DNA of 63,183 nucleotides from a virus. Shown here piece by piece: positions 33,458 through 41,811 of the stretch. The translations under genes were made by a program, and so were the position numbers. Numbering within the stretch: the stretch's first letter is position 1; each line of letters opens with the position of its first letter. The stretch is taken from the IMG/VR virus record IMGVR_UViG_3300017963_000287, positions 1 through 63,183 of that record; one strand, written 5' to 3'. The notes beneath the pieces are model-generated. The model ran no database searches, was not told the origin of the DNA, and was given only the letters and a program-made list of their open reading frames with translations.

Positions 33458-34443
33458 GCGAGCTAGGACCGCGGGAGGCCTCGGTAGAGTGCCCCCCGAT
33501 GCCTCCCCCGCGCACCTTGTTCTGGACGCACCTCGACTCGTACGAGAAGTGCCCTCAGAAGTGCCTCTGGTCGGCGGGTTGGGGCGGCATCGACCTGGGC
33601 GCCGGTCCGGGCAAGGCGAAGCCCAAGCCGAACGACAAGTCCCGACACCACGCCGTCATGGGCATTGTGATCCAGGCCGTGCTGGAGGACCTCTACAATC
33701 AGTATCTCTGGAAGCATCGGCAGGGCCTCCAGACGCGGCTCACGCAGCTCACGCGCGAGAAGCTGTCGGCCACGTGCGCCAGGTCGTACATCGACTGGCA
33801 CCAGGCCCCCTCCTACGAGGAGATGGAGCAGATCTGCGTCGCGGGCGTGCTCGGCTACCTGAAGACGATGAAGGGTCATCGCCTCCTGGGCCAGTACGCG
33901 CGCAGCGAGGTGGAGCTATTCGGTCACGCCGCGAGCTGGCTCCCGCTCGGAGGACGCGCGGACTTCGTGATCCGTCGCGACGACACGGGCATCACCCTGC
34001 TCGACGGCAAGAACAGCGAGACGAAGATGAAGTACGTCGATCCGGACCAGCTGCGCTGGTACGCGCTGTGCTTCGTCCTGAGCTACCACCAACTCCCGCA
34101 GCGGCTCGGCTTCGTCTGGTACCGCTACCCGTTCGATGAGCAAACCGGGGAGTCGGGAGTCGACTGGGTAGAGTTCACGAAGCGCGACCTGGCCGAGCTC
34201 GTCGAGCGCGCCAAGAAGGTGCGCCGTGGACAGGAGGCCGAGAAGTTCGACGCGTCCCCGGCCTACAAGGTCTGCCGGTTCTGCGACTACGAGTCCGTGT
34301 GCCCGCAGCGCCAGGAGGCCAAGGCGAAGAACGTGGCGAAGCGCAAACGTGAAAATCCCGAATTGTACGTCTCGGGGGACGACCCTCTGGGCATCGTGGA
34401 GTTCGGGTTCGGAGGCGATTCAGCGGTCCTCCGCAAGGGGTAA
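33454..34443 (+). CDS. RecB/Cas4-like PD-(D/E)XK nuclease with iron-sulfur cysteines
   Basis: 329 residues from the ATG at 33454 overlapping the Mre11 stop. The nuclease core LGGRADFVIRRDDTGITLLD then GKNSETKMKYVDPDQLRWYA contains the D-x(n)-D-G-K motif of PD-(D/E)XK enzymes and the following QLRWYA helix (motif QxxxY). Cysteines near the N-terminus (YEKCPQKCLWSA) and C-terminus (YKVCRFCDYESVCPQR) match the four-cysteine iron-sulfur cluster of Cas4 and AddB-type nucleases. It probably digests single strands or DNA ends. No cas1 or cas2 is visible, so a recombination role beside Mre11/Rad50 is more likely than CRISPR. Confidence 0.75.
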   Translation: MSELGPREASVECPPMPPPRTLFWTHLDSYEKCPQKCLWSAGWGGIDLGAGPGKAKPKPNDKSRHHAVMGIVIQAVLEDLYNQYLWKHRQGLQTRLTQLTREKLSATCARSYIDWHQAPSYEEMEQICVAGVLGYLKTMKGHRLLGQYARSEVELFGHAASWLPLGGRADFVIRRDDTGITLLDGKNSETKMKYVDPDQLRWYALCFVLSYHQLPQRLGFVWYRYPFDEQTGESGVDWVEFTKRDLAELVERAKKVRRGQEAEKFDASPAYKVCRFCDYESVCPQRQEAKAKNVAKRKRENPELYVSGDDPLGIVEFGFGGDSAVLRKG

Positions 34444-34445
34444 CA

Positions 34446-34463
34446 GGGACAGGAGCATGTCCC
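34446..34463 (+). other. Intergenic hairpin
   Basis: GGGACA-GGAGCA-TGTCCC directly after the nuclease stop. A six-base stem without a following T-run, so it is not a classic terminator; it may affect mRNA stability or translation of the next gene. Confidence 0.35.
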
Positions 34464-34496
34464 GGCACCAATCCAGGGGCCCTCGGGAGGAGCGGC

Positions 34497-34796
34497 GTGA
34501 CCAACCTCGACCAGGAACTTGAGAACGTCGTCAGGAAGCGAAAGCAGCTCCAGGGGGAGCTCGAGCGCCTGCGCGGTCGCAAGGAGCAGGCCGAGGCTAA
34601 TCTCGAGGCCGTCGAGAAGGAGATTCGGTCCAAAGGAATCGAACCCTCCGAGATCGACGAGAAGCTCCGCCAGCTCGAGGAGAAGTACCAGACCCTCGTC
34701 GAGGAACTCAAGAAAGACACCGAAGCAGCCGAGCGGGCCCTCGCCCCGTTCGTCGGAGGAAGCGAAAACAATGAAGATCGAAGTAGCCAAGCCTGA
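34497..34796 (+). CDS. Small coiled-coil protein, 99 aa
   Basis: 99 residues, GTG start behind GGGAGGAG. Almost entirely a coiled coil (QELENVVRKRKQLQGELERL, IDEKLRQLEEKYQTLVEELK), with a short flexible end. Its last codons overlap the clamp gene by 26 bases. Since Rad50 in this phage is split, this small coiled coil lying between Mre11 and the Rad50 C-terminal half could be an extra structural piece of that complex; this is inference from context only. Confidence 0.6.
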   Translation: MTNLDQELENVVRKRKQLQGELERLRGRKEQAEANLEAVEKEIRSKGIEPSEIDEKLRQLEEKYQTLVEELKKDTEAAERALAPFVGGSENNEDRSSQA

Positions 34797-35931
34797 TCTC
34801 GAGGCGGCGCTCCAGGTCGCATCCATCGGGACCGCGTCGACCGGAAGCGACCTCACGACCCACTTCGTATTCTGGCACAGGCCAGACGGCATCGTCGAGG
34901 TTCTGTCCAGTAACAACCGTCTCGGCGTCTCGATGCCCATCGCGGGCTGCAAGGCGGTCCTCCCGGACGGCGACGACACGGGCTCGTTCACCATCGAGTC
35001 GTGGCGCCTCAACAAGTGGATCGCGGCGGTCGAGGACGCCGTGCTCGCGCTGGAGCTGGAGGACGGCGTCGTCAAGGCGACGTGCCCGAAGGGTTCGGTC
35101 AAGTTCCAGTCCCTCGATCCCTCGGAGTTCCCTCACTGGGAGGAGGCTCTCGCGGAGAGCCCGGCCGGGACCGCCATCGCGGCGCGGCGGCTCCACGCGG
35201 CCCTGTCCCACGTCAAGCTGTTCATCTCGGACAAGGACACCACCACCCCGAAGCTGGCGGTGACCGAGATCCTGAACGAGTCCCTCCAGGCGACCGACAA
35301 GGGCGCGCTCGGGGTCGTGACTATCGATGAGCTGGCCAAGAGCAACCTCCGCATCCACGGCAAGGACCTGGGCCAGGTGCTCTCCTTCCTGGCCGCGTGC
35401 GGCGACGACGAGGTGCAGGTTCGGGAGCACGAGAGGTGCCTCTTCCTCGTGCGTCAGGACGAGGGCGTCATGTCGGTCGGGCGGCCGCACCACGCCTTCC
35501 CGGACATCAAACTCGACAAGAAACCGGACGATCCGCATCACTGGACGATCAAGACGGCGGAACTTCGCATGGCAATCAACGCCCTCGCAGCCTCGGCCGC
35601 GAGGGAGGACACGCGGCTCAGCTTCGGGATCGACAGGAACATGGTCGGCCTGACGATGACCAGCGCGTCGGGAGACCGCGTCACCCTGCACTTGGAGGCG
35701 CAGGACCAGAGTTCGGGCGAGGACGCCGAGGTCCCGCTCCCGGAGAGCGGTTTCGACATCGCCTACCCCTACCTCCTCAAGCTGCTCGGCCAGTACCAGG
35801 CCGAGACCATCAAGTTCGGCCTCAATCCCCAGGTAGACCAGGCGACCGGAAAACCCCGTGGCGGCTGGGTGCGCTTCCGTGAGGATCGGGGTGGCGACGA
35901 CTACCTCACGCTGCTCGTCTGGCTGCTCTAG
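34771..35931 (+). CDS. dnaN: DNA polymerase III beta sliding clamp
   Basis: 386 residues from the ATG at 34771. Three repeated clamp domains are readable: start MKIEVAKPDLEAALQVASIG, middle TAIAARRLHAALSHVKLFIS, end HWTIKTAELRMAINALAASA, and the conserved C-terminal domain GFDIAYPYLLKLLGQYQAET with the final DDYLTLLVWLL. The length (about 370 is usual) fits a bacterial-type beta clamp rather than the T4 gp45 type. It rings DNA and tethers the polymerase. With DnaX, delta and delta' genes it makes a complete clamp and loader set. Confidence 0.75.
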   Translation: MKIEVAKPDLEAALQVASIGTASTGSDLTTHFVFWHRPDGIVEVLSSNNRLGVSMPIAGCKAVLPDGDDTGSFTIESWRLNKWIAAVEDAVLALELEDGVVKATCPKGSVKFQSLDPSEFPHWEEALAESPAGTAIAARRLHAALSHVKLFISDKDTTTPKLAVTEILNESLQATDKGALGVVTIDELAKSNLRIHGKDLGQVLSFLAACGDDEVQVREHERCLFLVRQDEGVMSVGRPHHAFPDIKLDKKPDDPHHWTIKTAELRMAINALAASAAREDTRLSFGIDRNMVGLTMTSASGDRVTLHLEAQDQSSGEDAEVPLPESGFDIAYPYLLKLLGQYQAETIKFGLNPQVDQATGKPRGGWVRFREDRGGDDYLTLLVWLL

Positions 35932-35957
35932 GAGGGGCCCTCGGGCCATCCCGAACC

Positions 35958-36629
35958 GTGACGGATCTCGCTGCCCTTCCCGACCTCACGGCCGCGCGTG
36001 CGATGGCCAACAAGGCCCTCGGGCTCCGGGACGCGCTCGACCAGCAGATCGAGGAGAACGACCGACGCATCACCGACCTGGAGAGGGAGGAGGAGCTGCT
36101 CGAGCTCGTCGGCAACCTGCTCCGACGCCTCATCGACGCCGAGGTCACGGATGGCGTCCGGGCCGTCGAGAAGCTTCAGACGGAGGGACTCCAGGAGATC
36201 TTCCACGACCAAGAGATGTCCGTGCGCGCCGAGGTAGAGGAGTCGAGGGGCAGGATCTCCGTCACTCTCCTGACGCAGCGCAGGCAGAAGGACGGTTCTT
36301 TCGTAGAGGGCGTCGTAGATCAGTCGTTCGGCGGCAGCGTGCTCACGATGCAGAGCATTCTCATGCGGATCACGGTCATCTTCCGTCGGGGACTGCGGCC
36401 GCTCCTCCTCCTGGACGAGACGCTGGGGGCCGTGGCGAACAAGTACGTCGACCGGGCGGCGCGGTTCCTGTCCACGCTCTGCCGACGCCTAGAACTCGAC
36501 ATTCTCCTGATAACCCACGACGAGGCCCTAGTGGGCGCGGGCCATCGAGCCTACTACGTGACCTACGCCAAGGACCGCGCGAGGTTCCGGGAGATCTCCT
36601 CCGAGGAGATGCAGGGAATCAGACGATGA
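35958..36629 (+). CDS. C-terminal half of a split Rad50/SbcC ATPase
   Basis: 223 residues, GTG start. Residues 20-75 are coiled coil. The ABC signature region is DQSFGGSVLTMQSIL, followed by Walker B LRPLLLLDETLGAV (Asp153, Glu154), the D-loop, and LDILLITHDEAL with the switch histidine. Walker A is absent; it is supplied by the gene at 28542-29783, which ends at the zinc hook. No cysteine hook is present here. The two halves are separated by about 6 kb holding an intein gene, Mre11, a nuclease and the clamp. Confidence 0.75.
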   Translation: MTDLAALPDLTAARAMANKALGLRDALDQQIEENDRRITDLEREEELLELVGNLLRRLIDAEVTDGVRAVEKLQTEGLQEIFHDQEMSVRAEVEESRGRISVTLLTQRRQKDGSFVEGVVDQSFGGSVLTMQSILMRITVIFRRGLRPLLLLDETLGAVANKYVDRAARFLSTLCRRLELDILLITHDEALVGAGHRAYYVTYAKDRARFREISSEEMQGIRR

Positions 36630-37144
36630 AGACGGAGGGTCAGATCAAGCAGAAGGCCAAGCAGGTGATCTTCCGTCACCGCAAGGAGTACGTCCGTCAG
36701 GGACTCGCCCGGCGGCCGCCGAACTGCCTCTACAACGAGGAGGTCACGCTTCCCGTCCACATGGCGAACCGAGCGACCATCCACGTCTGCGGATACTATC
36801 CCGGTGCCGACCGCAACAACGTCGTCTGCGACTCGACCATGGGAGGCGACCGGCAGGCGGCCGAGTGCCCCTACTTCCGCGTCCGCCGGAGTCCGGAGGC
36901 CCTCAAGGACGAGTTTCACGACAGGATAGGTCGAGGGATCGGCTACCTTGCGAAGGCGTACCCGGACGTGGCCGCGCTCATGTGGGTGATGGGTCCCGGC
37001 AAGGAGACGAGTCGGGAGGAGGCCGAGTCCGAACCCGAGCCCGAGAACCAGGGCAACATCCTCGCGTTCTTCGGCGAGGAGGAACCCGAGGACCTACCTG
37101 AGCGTCCTCTCGTGGAGGAGGGATCCGATGACGAGTCTCCTTGA
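36626..37144 (+). CDS. Hypothetical Cys-containing protein, 172 aa
   Basis: 172 residues, ATG overlapping the previous stop (ATGA). It has four spaced cysteines in the middle (PPNCLYNEEV, VCGYYPGADRNNVVCDST, AECPYFRVRR) that could hold zinc or an iron-sulfur cluster. An acidic C-terminal tail (ESEPEPENQGNILAFFGEEE) includes NILAFF, reminiscent of short clamp-binding peptides (QxxL(F)F type), which is speculative. Context is the replication operon. No family recognised. Confidence 0.65.
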   Translation: MKTEGQIKQKAKQVIFRHRKEYVRQGLARRPPNCLYNEEVTLPVHMANRATIHVCGYYPGADRNNVVCDSTMGGDRQAAECPYFRVRRSPEALKDEFHDRIGRGIGYLAKAYPDVAALMWVMGPGKETSREEAESEPEPENQGNILAFFGEEEPEDLPERPLVEEGSDDESP

Positions 37145-37667
37145 GGTGATGGACTTCGGAGCCACTATCAAGGAGACCCGGCGTGGGCGGGTAGCTCCCG
37201 CGATGATGGAGTTCGAGGTGAACCCGGAGCTCGCGCCATACCTCGTCTCGAGCACGCGCTCGGTCCTGTGGGTTCCCCACGCCTCGCAGGCGCAGACGAT
37301 CCGGGCAGCTGTCCGCAAGCGCAAGGGACTCGAGGCGGAGCTCGTCGCCGCCATCGTCAGCATGGGAGAGCAGGCGGAGTGGGGGAACGCCCATCCGCTG
37401 ACCTCCGAAGGACTCGACGCGTGCATCGAGCACCTGAAGTACTACGGCCTCGAGCAGCTCGAGATGCTCATCGCGCCCGAGACCGACGTGTCGGGACTGC
37501 TCGTTCCCGACATCCCGCTCGTCAGGGCGTCCTGGATGCCCGAGGAGGCGGTCGTGGTCGTCCCCGCCGACCGGGGGTTCGTGGGCACCCTCGGAGTCAT
37601 CGGGCAGTACAAGGCGGTCGCGGTGGTCCACAATGCGAGCCGAGGAGTCGCGGTCGCGTGGAGGTGA
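37128..37667 (+). CDS. Hypothetical protein, 179 aa
   Basis: 179 residues. The N-terminal half has beta strands (AMMEFEVNPELAPYLVSST) and a short helix that is basic (AQTIRAAVRKRKGLEAELVA). The C-terminal half contains ordered strands (EEAVVVVPADRGFVGTLGVI, YKAVAVVHNASRGVAVAW). It overlaps the gene before by 17 bases and the primase-like gene after by 10 bases, so it belongs to the replication operon. No family recognised. Confidence 0.65.
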   Translation: MTSLLEVMDFGATIKETRRGRVAPAMMEFEVNPELAPYLVSSTRSVLWVPHASQAQTIRAAVRKRKGLEAELVAAIVSMGEQAEWGNAHPLTSEGLDACIEHLKYYGLEQLEMLIAPETDVSGLLVPDIPLVRASWMPEEAVVVVPADRGFVGTLGVIGQYKAVAVVHNASRGVAVAWR

Positions 37668-38341
37668 GCGAGTGGATCGGTCGTGCGCTAGACGACTCGA
37701 CCCTGCTGGACGAGCACCGCGACTACCTCATGGGACGCGGCGCGACGCCCGACCTGATCGAGAAGTGGGGTATCCGCACCTTCGAGTGCCCCTTCTCGCG
37801 CTGTCCCGACCCAGTTCTGGCCAAGCGATACGGTCCGCACCTGGAGACTTTCAGGGAGCGCATCGTCTACCCGCTCCGGTCGCTGCGCGGACGCCTGCTG
37901 GGCTTCGACAGCCGTCATGTGGACCAGAAGGACGACTTGCGGCTGCTCCTCGCCGAGAGCCGCTGGAACTGCGTCTGGATCGGGGCCCCCCAGGGAATGG
38001 ACCTGATCTGGGCGGGCTCGGATCTCGTCGTCGTCGAGGGCCGCTACGACGTGTTCGCCATGCTCCAGATCGTCGGCGACAAGGCGGTCTGGGGTTCGGG
38101 ACCGGCTCACCTGTCGTGGAAACACGTCGAGTCCGTGCGCCGCTGGGTGCGCGGGACCGTGCACGTAGTCTACGACCAGGACGAAGCGGGACGCAGGGGC
38201 ACCGAGAAGGGGTTAGGAGAGATGCGGCGGCACGAGGTAAGGTGCATCGAGGTTCCTTACGGCGCGTCCGGGGACGACCCCGGCGCAATCTGGGATCGCG
38301 GAGGGAGAGAGGCACTCCGCGAGGCATTCCCGTCCCTCTGA
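37658..38341 (+). CDS. Minimal DnaG-like primase core (Toprim)
   Basis: 227 residues from the GTG at 37658 (37664 is an alternative). It has the DnaG catalytic core only: DYLMGRGATPDLIEKWGIRT, then FRERIVYPLRSLRGRLLGFD, and the Toprim domain with VVVEGRYDVFAML (catalytic Glu) and VHVVYDQDEAGRRG (D-x-D). The N-terminal zinc finger and C-terminal helicase-binding domain of bacterial DnaG are missing. It would make RNA primers, perhaps with the zinc-finger-like small proteins nearby acting as template readers, which is inference. Alternatively it is a Toprim nuclease, but the RGRLLGF stretch favours primase. Confidence 0.7.
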   Translation: MEVSEWIGRALDDSTLLDEHRDYLMGRGATPDLIEKWGIRTFECPFSRCPDPVLAKRYGPHLETFRERIVYPLRSLRGRLLGFDSRHVDQKDDLRLLLAESRWNCVWIGAPQGMDLIWAGSDLVVVEGRYDVFAMLQIVGDKAVWGSGPAHLSWKHVESVRRWVRGTVHVVYDQDEAGRRGTEKGLGEMRRHEVRCIEVPYGASGDDPGAIWDRGGREALREAFPSL

Positions 38342-38354
38342 AGGAGACATCGTC

Positions 38355-38888
38355 ATGGAGATCTACAAGGCCGGTGCCGAAGTGATGGACCGGGTCAAGA
38401 AGCTCGTCGCGGACTATCATCCTCACCTCGCGCTCATCCTGGACGACATCGGGGTGGTGTTCCGCGAGAAGGCGATCGAGAAGGGCGGGAAGGTGCTCCT
38501 CGGCGCCACGAAGAAGGCACCGCCCCTGCTCCCCGTGCTGACCGACAAGAAGTTCAACTACAAGTTCATCATCGAGATCGGGGAGGACGTGTGGAAGGAG
38601 CTGACCCCCGCGCAGCAGACGGCCCTGCTCGACCACCACCTGTGCGCGATGAGGGTCGAGGAAGACGCCGAGAGTGGCACGATGAAGTGCTCGATCCGGC
38701 CGCCCGACTTCGTCGGCTACCGCGAGGAGGTCGAGCGCCACGGGATGTGGCGCCCCATGGATGACGACACCCTGTCGGTCATCGAGGAGATGTTCGGCAA
38801 GAAAGCCGAGGAGGTCCAGCAGGCCAGCGCGGCCTCGGAGACGGCGGACGAGGACGTAGAGGACATCGTCGAGGCGCTGAATGCCTGA
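38355..38888 (+). CDS. Phage metallopeptidase-like protein, degenerate site
   Basis: 177 residues, ATG behind AAGGAGA. The fold pattern LALILDDIGVVFREKAIEKG, then FIIEIGEDVWKELTPAQQTA and SIRPPDFVGYREEVERHGMW, matches a family of small phage proteins annotated as putative metallopeptidases. In that family the motif is DHELCH, giving HExxH; here it reads DHHLCAM, so both Glu and the second His are lost. It is therefore probably not an active peptidase and may have a binding role. The C-terminal 30 residues are acidic and disordered. Confidence 0.6.
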   Translation: MEIYKAGAEVMDRVKKLVADYHPHLALILDDIGVVFREKAIEKGGKVLLGATKKAPPLLPVLTDKKFNYKFIIEIGEDVWKELTPAQQTALLDHHLCAMRVEEDAESGTMKCSIRPPDFVGYREEVERHGMWRPMDDDTLSVIEEMFGKKAEEVQQASAASETADEDVEDIVEALNA

Positions 38889-39207
38889 GGCTAGGGTCGC
38901 TTCCGAGGCCGAGATCGACAGGATCCTCGGGGACTTTTTCGAGCGGGACCCGTACGCAGAGCGGCACTATGGGCTGCACCCGGATGGCTCGGTATCGACG
39001 CTGAGCCGTGGCACCACCCTGCATTGTCCTCTCTGTCACGAGAAACCGACGGGGCGCATGCCTATCGTGAAAATCGAGGGGACCGACGGCACGATGCTGT
39101 TCGATGGGTGCGTGCGCTGCCTTGACCGGCATGTGCAGGAACCTCTGGCTAGAGCCTTCGTTCAGATAGCGCTGGCCACGCCCAAGCACACGGGATTTCA
39201 AGCCTAG
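38881..39207 (+). CDS. Small zinc-finger-like protein, 108 aa
   Basis: 108 residues, ATG overlapping the previous gene by eight bases. It carries two cysteine pairs, TLHCPLCHEKPTG and DGCVRCLDRHVQEP, with a histidine nearby, the pattern of a zinc-binding fold. The N-terminus is helical and acidic (ASEAEIDRILGDFFERDPYA). It sits between the primase-like core and dnaX, so a replication role is plausible. No family recognised. Confidence 0.6.
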   Translation: MPEARVASEAEIDRILGDFFERDPYAERHYGLHPDGSVSTLSRGTTLHCPLCHEKPTGRMPIVKIEGTDGTMLFDGCVRCLDRHVQEPLARAFVQIALATPKHTGFQA

Positions 39208-39228
39208 CCTGGGTGTAGAAAGAGGGCG

Positions 39229-40701
39229 GTGAGTCTCGCGACGAAATACCGGCCCCTGCACTACGCCGACGTGCTCGGTCAGGAGGCGACCATCGCCGTC
39301 TGTCGGCAATACGTCAAGGAAGGTAAGGGATTCCAGCAGAGTTACGTGTTTGCCGGGGCGCACGGGGGCGGCAAGACCACCATCGCGCGCATCCTCGGTC
39401 GCGCCCTCCTGTGCGAGAATCCCCGGGACGGCGAACCCTGCGACGAGTGCTCTCAGTGTGCCGCAATGCTCGCGGACAAGTCGGAAAACCTGATCGAGGT
39501 CGACGCGGCGACGAACAGCGGCAAGGAGGACATGAAGCGCATCACCGAGGAGGCGCAGTTCGGGAGCTTCTCGGGACGCCGGAAGATCTACATACTCGAC
39601 GAGGCGCACGAGCTCAGTCGGCAGGCGATGGACGCCCTCCTCAAGCCGCTCGAGGACAATCGACGAGGGACGAGCGAGAAGCAGATCGTCTGCCTCTTCT
39701 GCACGACGGAGCCCGAAAAGATGCGCCCGGCGATCCTGAGCCGCTGCGCCCCCCTGTTCCGCATCCGGGCCAACACGCCCCAGGAGATCGCCGCGCGCCT
39801 GAGGCACATCTGCGAGAAGGAGGGGATCGACCACGACCCCGAGGTGCTGCCGCTGATCGCGGAGGTGACCGAGTGTCACGTCCGGGATGCCATCCAGGCC
39901 GTCGAGGGCGTCTCCATGCTCGGTCGAATCGACCGGGACAACGTGGCCCGCTACCTGCACCTGGACGCCAACGCCCTGTACCTCGACGTGCTCGAGAACC
40001 TGGGATCGGATCTCCCGGCCCTGCTCGCGACCATCGAGAAACTCGACGAGAAGGTCTCCCCGGCCGTCCGCTACGAGCGCATGGCCGACGTGTGCATGCT
40101 GGCCTACCGGCTCGTCAACCTCGGAGAGGCGTCGATCCCCTCCTACTGGGATCGACAGCGACTCGAGGCCGTCGGGAAGTTGCACCGGGAGTTTTTGATC
40201 GAGTTCGCCCAGCGGTTCGCCCAGCGCCCCGTTCGCTCGACCTCGGCCATGTTCGCCTGCGACGTCTCGGCGCTGCACCAGCGACGTGCGGGCATCGTCG
40301 TTCGAACCGAGCGGTCCGAGGTCGTCGTGCCCTCGCACGCCTCGGTTCGGGCCTCTCCTACGCCGACGGATCCTCCGGCGCCGACCGAGGCGACCGCGGC
40401 CCCTATCGAACCATCACCGAAGCCCGGGTCCCCCACGTCGCCTGGGACCGAGAACCTCTCCGCGAGCGTTGGTAGTATGAGCGCTGATCCCTACCTCACC
40501 GAGACGGGGATCGGCATCAACCCGCTTGCGCAGAACACCCGTCGCGCCCACGAGGCGCGGCGGCCAAACCCCGAAGAGACCATGCCGGCGATGCCGGCAG
40601 ACGAGTTCGTGAAAACGCTGAAGCGCCGGGTCATTGAGCTGTTGGAGGAGCAGTCATCCAGTGGCAGACCGGCGCGACGAAACGACCTGGGTAGCCCTTG
40701 A
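39229..40701 (+). CDS. dnaX: DNA polymerase III gamma/tau (DnaX)-like clamp-loader ATPase
   Basis: 490 residues, GTG start with AAGAGGG upstream. It starts in the family manner, TKYRPLHYADVLGQEATIA. Walker A is GAHGGGKTT (Lys49), a zinc-binding group PCDECSQC follows, Walker B is KIYILDEAHELS, and ILSRCAPLFRI gives the SRC arginine finger (Arg172). Then lid and collar domains (RERM-like, QRFAQRPV) lead to a Pro/Thr/Ala-rich linker (about 375-420) and a short C-terminal helix. It is the ATPase motor of the clamp loader with the delta and delta' genes at 15478-17093. It lacks the full tau region that binds the polymerase. Confidence 0.9.
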   Translation: MSLATKYRPLHYADVLGQEATIAVCRQYVKEGKGFQQSYVFAGAHGGGKTTIARILGRALLCENPRDGEPCDECSQCAAMLADKSENLIEVDAATNSGKEDMKRITEEAQFGSFSGRRKIYILDEAHELSRQAMDALLKPLEDNRRGTSEKQIVCLFCTTEPEKMRPAILSRCAPLFRIRANTPQEIAARLRHICEKEGIDHDPEVLPLIAEVTECHVRDAIQAVEGVSMLGRIDRDNVARYLHLDANALYLDVLENLGSDLPALLATIEKLDEKVSPAVRYERMADVCMLAYRLVNLGEASIPSYWDRQRLEAVGKLHREFLIEFAQRFAQRPVRSTSAMFACDVSALHQRRAGIVVRTERSEVVVPSHASVRASPTPTDPPAPTEATAAPIEPSPKPGSPTSPGTENLSASVGSMSADPYLTETGIGINPLAQNTRRAHEARRPNPEETMPAMPADEFVKTLKRRVIELLEEQSSSGRPARRNDLGSP

Positions 40702-41191
40702 GCTCACGCACCACGGTGAGAAGCTAGTCGACGACGGAGTCCTCGCGGACGAGCTGCGCGCCGAACTCGACGTCGGGCCCGAGTGGCCGGTCTTCATTCC
40801 GGCTCGGGCCTTCGAGAAGAAGGGGCGACGAATCACCGTCCATCTCCTTGAGGGGTACGCGTTCGTCGCCACCGGACTGGACGAGGTCTGTTACTTTCGG
40901 CTCGAGCAGACCAAGCTCGTCAGCCAGGTCCTGGCCTCGCGCGGGCCGCGCGGCCTGCGGGTCTTGTCGGTGATCTCGGACGACAAAGTGGCCGAACTTC
41001 GGAGGCAGCTGAACGAGGAAGTGGCCTCCGACATCGTCCCCGGCATGGAGGTGCTCGTGACGGACGGGACATACTGCAAATTGACGGGTACAGTCATGGA
41101 CACGGAGGGCGATCACGCGGTCGTCCGCTTTGAGCTGCGTTCCCTGAGGATCCTGTCGAAGATCCCCAAGGTGTTCTTGGACACCGCGTGA
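40661..41191 (+). CDS. NusG-like transcription elongation protein
   Basis: 176 residues from the GTG at 40661, preceded by GGAGGAG at good spacing and overlapping the dnaX end by 41 bases. The N-terminal part (WPVFIPARAFEKKGRRITVH, GYAFVATGLDEVCYFRLEQT) resembles a NusG N-terminal domain. The C-terminal DIVPGMEVLVTDGTYCKLTG followed by TVMDTEGDHAVVRFELRS is a KOW motif. NusG proteins ride on RNA polymerase and affect pausing and termination. A phage copy may modify host polymerase or protect late transcription. It lies next to a sigma-like gene. Confidence 0.7.
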   Translation: MADRRDETTWVALELTHHGEKLVDDGVLADELRAELDVGPEWPVFIPARAFEKKGRRITVHLLEGYAFVATGLDEVCYFRLEQTKLVSQVLASRGPRGLRVLSVISDDKVAELRRQLNEEVASDIVPGMEVLVTDGTYCKLTGTVMDTEGDHAVVRFELRSLRILSKIPKVFLDTA

Positions 41192-41195
41192 CACG

Positions 41196-41807
41196 ATGAC
41201 ATCGAGCTGGGCGGATTGCAGGACGGTCGACCCCTCCGAGCTGGAGAGCCGGGTCAGCACCGAGGACAACATCGAGTTCCTCGAGCAGATCCTCTCCGAG
41301 GAGCCGAGCGAGGAGTCGCAGCGCAACCTCGAGCGCGTGCGGGAGATCATGGAGGAGCTGCCGCCCCGCGAGGCCGACTTCGTCGACCTCTACTTCTTCT
41401 CCCACAAGACGCAGACCGACATCGCGGAGATCTTCAAGGTCTCGCAGCCCACCGTCTGCTACCGGCTCCAGCGCGCGACGGCCCGGATCCGGTTCGTGCT
41501 CGGGCTCCCCGACGTTTCCGAGGAGGAGATGCTCACCGCCCTGCGCGGTTTCCTCTCCGACAACGAGGACGTTCAGATCATGCGGCTGATGTACGAGACC
41601 ACGTGTCAGTCGGCCGTCGCCAAGCGCCTCGGCGTGACCCAAGGAAAGGTCCGGCATCGTTTCATGCGTTCCACGAAGCGGATGCTCGATCATCCTGGCA
41701 TGCACAAGCTCGCGAAGATCTTCGCGAGCATCGCGGAAAACCTGAACATCCTGCACGAGGTGGACAGGCCCTCCTGGGACGAGAAGATCAGCTACGTCCT
41801 GGATTAG
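41196..41807 (+). CDS. Sigma-region-4-like regulator with two helix-turn-helix units
   Basis: 203 residues, ATG at 41196. The first DNA-binding unit, LPPREADFVDLYFFSHKTQT then DIAEIFKVSQPTVCYRLQRA (55-100), reads like sigma-70 region 4. A second unit lies at about 125-165 (QIMRLMYETTCQSAVAKRLG, VTQGKVRHRFMRSTKR). There is no region 2, so it may act as an anti-sigma partner, a late activator or a minimal sigma. It ends the replication part, just before the first phage-type promoter of the structural genes, which makes a role in late transcription attractive. Confidence 0.65.
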   Translation: MTSSWADCRTVDPSELESRVSTEDNIEFLEQILSEEPSEESQRNLERVREIMEELPPREADFVDLYFFSHKTQTDIAEIFKVSQPTVCYRLQRATARIRFVLGLPDVSEEEMLTALRGFLSDNEDVQIMRLMYETTCQSAVAKRLGVTQGKVRHRFMRSTKRMLDHPGMHKLAKIFASIAENLNILHEVDRPSWDEKISYVLD

Positions 41808-41811
41808 GGCC

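Noticed and set aside
33454-34443. Cas4-like nuclease as part of a CRISPR system
   Set aside because: No other cas genes; it overlaps Mre11 in a recombination operon, so a RecB-family phage nuclease is the simpler reading.
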